DNA from: a bacterium
Lineage (GTDB): Bacteria > Chloroflexota > Dormibacteria > Aeolococcales > Bog-877
Reading direction: 5' to 3'
DNA: 64,000 nucleotides
NCBI GenBank assembly: GCA_021827985.1
Contig: JAKATL010000002.1
Location: 62,001 to 126,000, forward strand
Every line of letters starts with the position of its first letter. Positions within the stretch are counted from its first letter, which is position 1. Shown here piece after piece: positions 62,416 through 64,000 of the stretch. Made by a program: the position numbers and the translations under genes. Below the pieces are notes generated by a model that was given only the letters and a program-made list of their open reading frames with translations, had not been told where the DNA came from and made no database searches.

Positions 62416-63002
62416 TCGTGGTGATCGACCACCAGGACTCGTTCGTCTACAACCTGGTGCAGCAGGTGCAGGTGCTGGGGCAGGAGGTGCTGGTGCTTCC
62501 CTCGCGGGCGAGGGTCGATGAGGTCCTGGGCCACTCGCCGACGGGCGTCCTGCTCTCCCCCGGGCCGGGAAGGCCGGAGGCGGCCGGCTGCTTCGTGGAG
62601 CTGATTCAGGCACTTCCGGCCACAACGCCGCTCCTGGGCGTCTGCCTCGGCCACCAGGCTCTCGCCGTGGCCCTGGGAGGCCGGGTGGGACACGCCCCGC
62701 GCCCGGTGCACGGGCGGGCCAGTGAGGTCTCCCACCAGGGGGATGGGGTGCTGGCCGGCTTGCCCGTGCCGTTTGCCGCGGGCCGGTACCACTCGCTGGT
62801 CGTGGAGCGGGATGGTCTGCCGAAAGAGCTGGAGGTGACGGCGACCAGTGAGGGTGGGTTGATCATGGCCATGCGCCACCGCTCCCGCCCCTGGTTCGGG
62901 GTCCAGTTCCACCCCGAGTCGGTCCTGACCCCCCTGGGCAGCCGCCTGATGGCCAACTTCCTCGAGATGGCGCGGCCGGCGGTCTCGGCGGAGGGGGCTT
63001 GA
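62412..63002 (+). CDS. trpG: Anthranilate synthase component II (glutamine amidotransferase)
   Basis: A 196-residue class I amidotransferase supplying ammonia to TrpE. Triad: Cys in LLGVCLGHQALA (about 78), His and Glu in FGVQFHPESVLTPLG (about 168-170). Also HQDSFVYNLVQ at the N-terminus and LLSPGPGRPEAAG. It may also serve folate synthesis (PabA). GTG start overlaps the trpE stop (GTGA). Confidence 0.93.
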   Translation: MIVVIDHQDSFVYNLVQQVQVLGQEVLVLPSRARVDEVLGHSPTGVLLSPGPGRPEAAGCFVELIQALPATTPLLGVCLGHQALAVALGGRVGHAPRPVHGRASEVSHQGDGVLAGLPVPFAAGRYHSLVVERDGLPKELEVTATSEGGLIMAMRHRSRPWFGVQFHPESVLTPLGSRLMANFLEMARPAVSAEGA

Positions 63003-63025
63003 CGTGGGCCCCTGGACCCCTCAGC

Positions 63026-63130
63026 ATGGGGTGTCAGATGCAGGTCGATGGACGGCTCTTTACCGGCGCGGTGGACTATCCGTACGCCTATGCGCACGGG
63101 ACGCCTTCCGCGTCGCTGGTGAGGAGCTAG
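63026..63130 (+). CDS. Possible small leader frame rich in Tyr
   Basis: A 34-residue open frame (ATG at 63026, or ATG 63038) ending in TAG at 63128-63130. It contains Tyr-Pro-Tyr-Ala-Tyr within DYPYAYAHG. It lies in a 235-base gap between trpG and aroH that otherwise holds no gene. A hairpin follows. The clustering of Tyr codons ahead of aroH and a DAHP synthase gene suggests a regulatory leader peptide, but there is no clear ribosome-binding site and no U-tract terminator. Confidence 0.3.
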   Translation: MGCQMQVDGRLFTGAVDYPYAYAHGTPSASLVRS

Positions 63131-63156
63131 CCGGCTCGACCCAGGGGCTGCGGGAG

Positions 63157-63176
63157 GCGCGGAGCGGAGTCCGCGC
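63157..63176 (+). promoter_or_regulatory. Hairpin in the trpG-aroH gap
   Basis: GCGCGGA-N6-TCCGCGC, a perfect 7-bp stem 26 bases after the small Tyr-rich frame and about 60 bases before aroH. No U-tract, so it could be an mRNA-stability or regulatory element rather than a terminator. Confidence 0.4.
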
Positions 63177-63237
63177 CCACCCCTCGGCCGGCCCGGTACC
63201 CCGCTCCGCACCTCCCCTCACCGAAGGAGGTGTTGAC

Positions 63238-63639
63238 ATGGAGGCTCAGCGGGACGGTGGGCGGATCGCCTGCCGCGGGGTGCGCGGCGCGGTCTCGGTG
63301 GACCGGGACCAGGAGCTGGAGGCGCTGGTGGGGGAGCTGCTGGCCGCAATGCTCGAGGGCAGCGGCGGCAGCCTTGAGGATGTGGCGGCGGTGGTCTTCT
63401 CGGTTCAGGATGATCTGGCCGGGCTCAACCCGGCGGCGGCGGCGCGGCGGCGCGGCTACTCCCTGGTGCCCCTCCTGGTGGTCCGCGAACACGGAGGTGA
63501 CACGGCAGTTTCTCGCTGCCTTCGAGCGCTCATGCTGGTCAACACCAGCAGGCCGCAGGCGAAGATCCGCCACGCCTACCTCGGGGTTGCCGGCAGCCTC
63601 CGCCCGGATCTGAGCTCCGGCTGGGGGACCCGGCCGTGA
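63238..63639 (+). CDS. aroH: Chorismate mutase, AroH type
   Basis: A 133-residue trimeric chorismate mutase turning chorismate into prephenate. Active-site residues of the Bacillus-type enzyme are present: Arg in CRGVRGAVSV (about 12-15), Glu and Arg in VPLLVVREHGGD and CLRALMLVN, Tyr in HAYLGVAGSLRPDL. Start ATG has a strong Shine-Dalgarno, GAAGGAGG, 7 bases upstream; longer frames in the gap are not coding-like. It supplies phenylalanine and tyrosine synthesis and overlaps the next gene as GTGA. Confidence 0.9.
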   Translation: MEAQRDGGRIACRGVRGAVSVDRDQELEALVGELLAAMLEGSGGSLEDVAAVVFSVQDDLAGLNPAAAARRRGYSLVPLLVVREHGGDTAVSRCLRALMLVNTSRPQAKIRHAYLGVAGSLRPDLSSGWGTRP

Positions 63640-64000
63640 TCGTGATGGCGGCCGGGGCAACCGCGGAGCAGGTGGAGGAGGTCGTGCGGCGGGCCCGGCA
63701 GCTGGGCCTGACACCGGAGGTCTCCCATGGGAGGGAGCGCACCATCGTTGGCCTCATCGGCCACGAGACCGAGCCCGACCTGGAGAAGCTGTCCGTCCTG
63801 GGCGGCGTGGAGAGGGTGGTGCGGGTGTTGCACGACCATCCGCTCGCCAGCCGGGACTTCCATCCTGAAGATCGGGTCATCACCTTCGGCCCGGGGCTGA
63901 CGCTAGGAGGGCCGCAGGTCCTGATCATGGCCGGGCCCTGTGCGGTCGAAGGGGCGGAGCAGCTGGAGGCCGCCGCGGCCGCCGTCCGCCGGGTAGGGGT
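63636..64000 (+). CDS. 3-deoxy-7-phosphoheptulonate (DAHP) synthase, N-terminal part
   Basis: The first about 121 residues of a type I DAHP synthase of the AroF/AroA-beta-like form; cut by the window edge. It has an N-terminal ferredoxin-like regulatory domain (VIVMAAGATAEQVEEVV, then TIVGLIGHET, about 1-70). The catalytic barrel begins at QVLIMAGPCAVEGAEQL, containing the GPCAVE PEP/metal-binding motif. It is the first step of aromatic amino acid synthesis. The GTG start overlaps the aroH stop (GTGA). Coupling to chorismate mutase is known for enzyme pairs of this class. Confidence 0.9.
   Translation, partial: MIVMAAGATAEQVEEVVRRARQLGLTPEVSHGRERTIVGLIGHETEPDLEKLSVLGGVERVVRVLHDHPLASRDFHPEDRVITFGPGLTLGGPQVLIMAGPCAVEGAEQLEAAAAAVRRVG

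Noticed and set aside
63175-63237. T-box riboswitch upstream of aroH
   Set aside because: A GGTACC stretch vaguely resembles the T-box core, but the AGGGTGGNACCGCG consensus and a specifier stem are not present.

Overview
The window is about 64 kb of high-GC bacterial chromosome, close to fully coding, with many GTG/TTG starts and many 4-base stop/start overlaps (ATGA, GTGA, TTGA). I see no tRNA, rRNA, insertion sequence or CRISPR array. The SOS-type LexA box (GAAC-N4-GTTC), DnaE2, two F420-type luciferase-like enzymes, MenG and a trp leader of actinobacterial style point to a high-GC Terrabacteria lineage (Actinomycetota, or a relative such as Dormibacterota/Chloroflexota). This placement is inference. 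At least ten transcription units have a -10 hexamer only 4-8 nt from the start codon, so leaderless mRNAs look common.

Layout. 1-2.8 kb (minus): MFS transporter, ParA-type ATPase and CYTH/CHAD protein, divergent from SOS-type dnaE2 (2.9-6.2 kb) across one LexA box. 6.1-10.4 kb (minus): BASS-type transporter, GT2-GtrA fusion, thioredoxin-like protein, membrane protein and a luciferase-like gene broken by an amber codon. 10.5-16 kb (plus): EEP hydrolase, MTAP-like phosphorylase coupled to menG, and two Gfo/Idh/MocA oxidoreductases, the first fused to a ThuA-like domain. 15.9-22.3 kb: GH5 glycosidase, dnaK plus an alpha/beta hydrolase, and tryptophanase.

22.5-33.6 kb is the most unusual part: one tightly coupled ten-gene operon. 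Seven genes encode a hydrogenase-4/complex I-like membrane complex. Its large subunit has lost all four [NiFe] cysteines, and its ferredoxin subunit keeps only the ligands of one cluster. Two different MutS-like ATPases and a MarR-type regulator follow, each start overlapping the previous stop. The complex is therefore not a hydrogenase but resembles an energy-converting-hydrogenase-related (Ehr) complex, here linked to MutS-like ATPases. Its leader can form two mutually exclusive hairpins.

33.7-40.3 kb: clpB, a zinc-ribbon protein, a MarR/DHA2 efflux pair and an L,D-transpeptidase. 40.3-49.7 kb: LigB-type dioxygenase, luciferase-like monooxygenase, GntR/FCD regulator, a complete branched-chain-amino-acid-type ABC transporter, type II dehydroquinase, dienelactone hydrolase and a DUF6295-like protein, together resembling an uptake and catabolism locus. 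49.7-60.7 kb: pyrimidine salvage (deoA, cdd), icd and gltA facing each other across a strong hairpin, a DedA-HTH fusion, an NCS1 permease facing hpt, quinone reductase, and a YdbT/YdbS-like PH-domain pair. 60.7-64 kb: an aromatic amino acid operon with a Trp-codon leader peptide and attenuator, trpE, trpG, a small Tyr-rich reading frame, aroH and the start of a DAHP synthase gene cut by the window edge.
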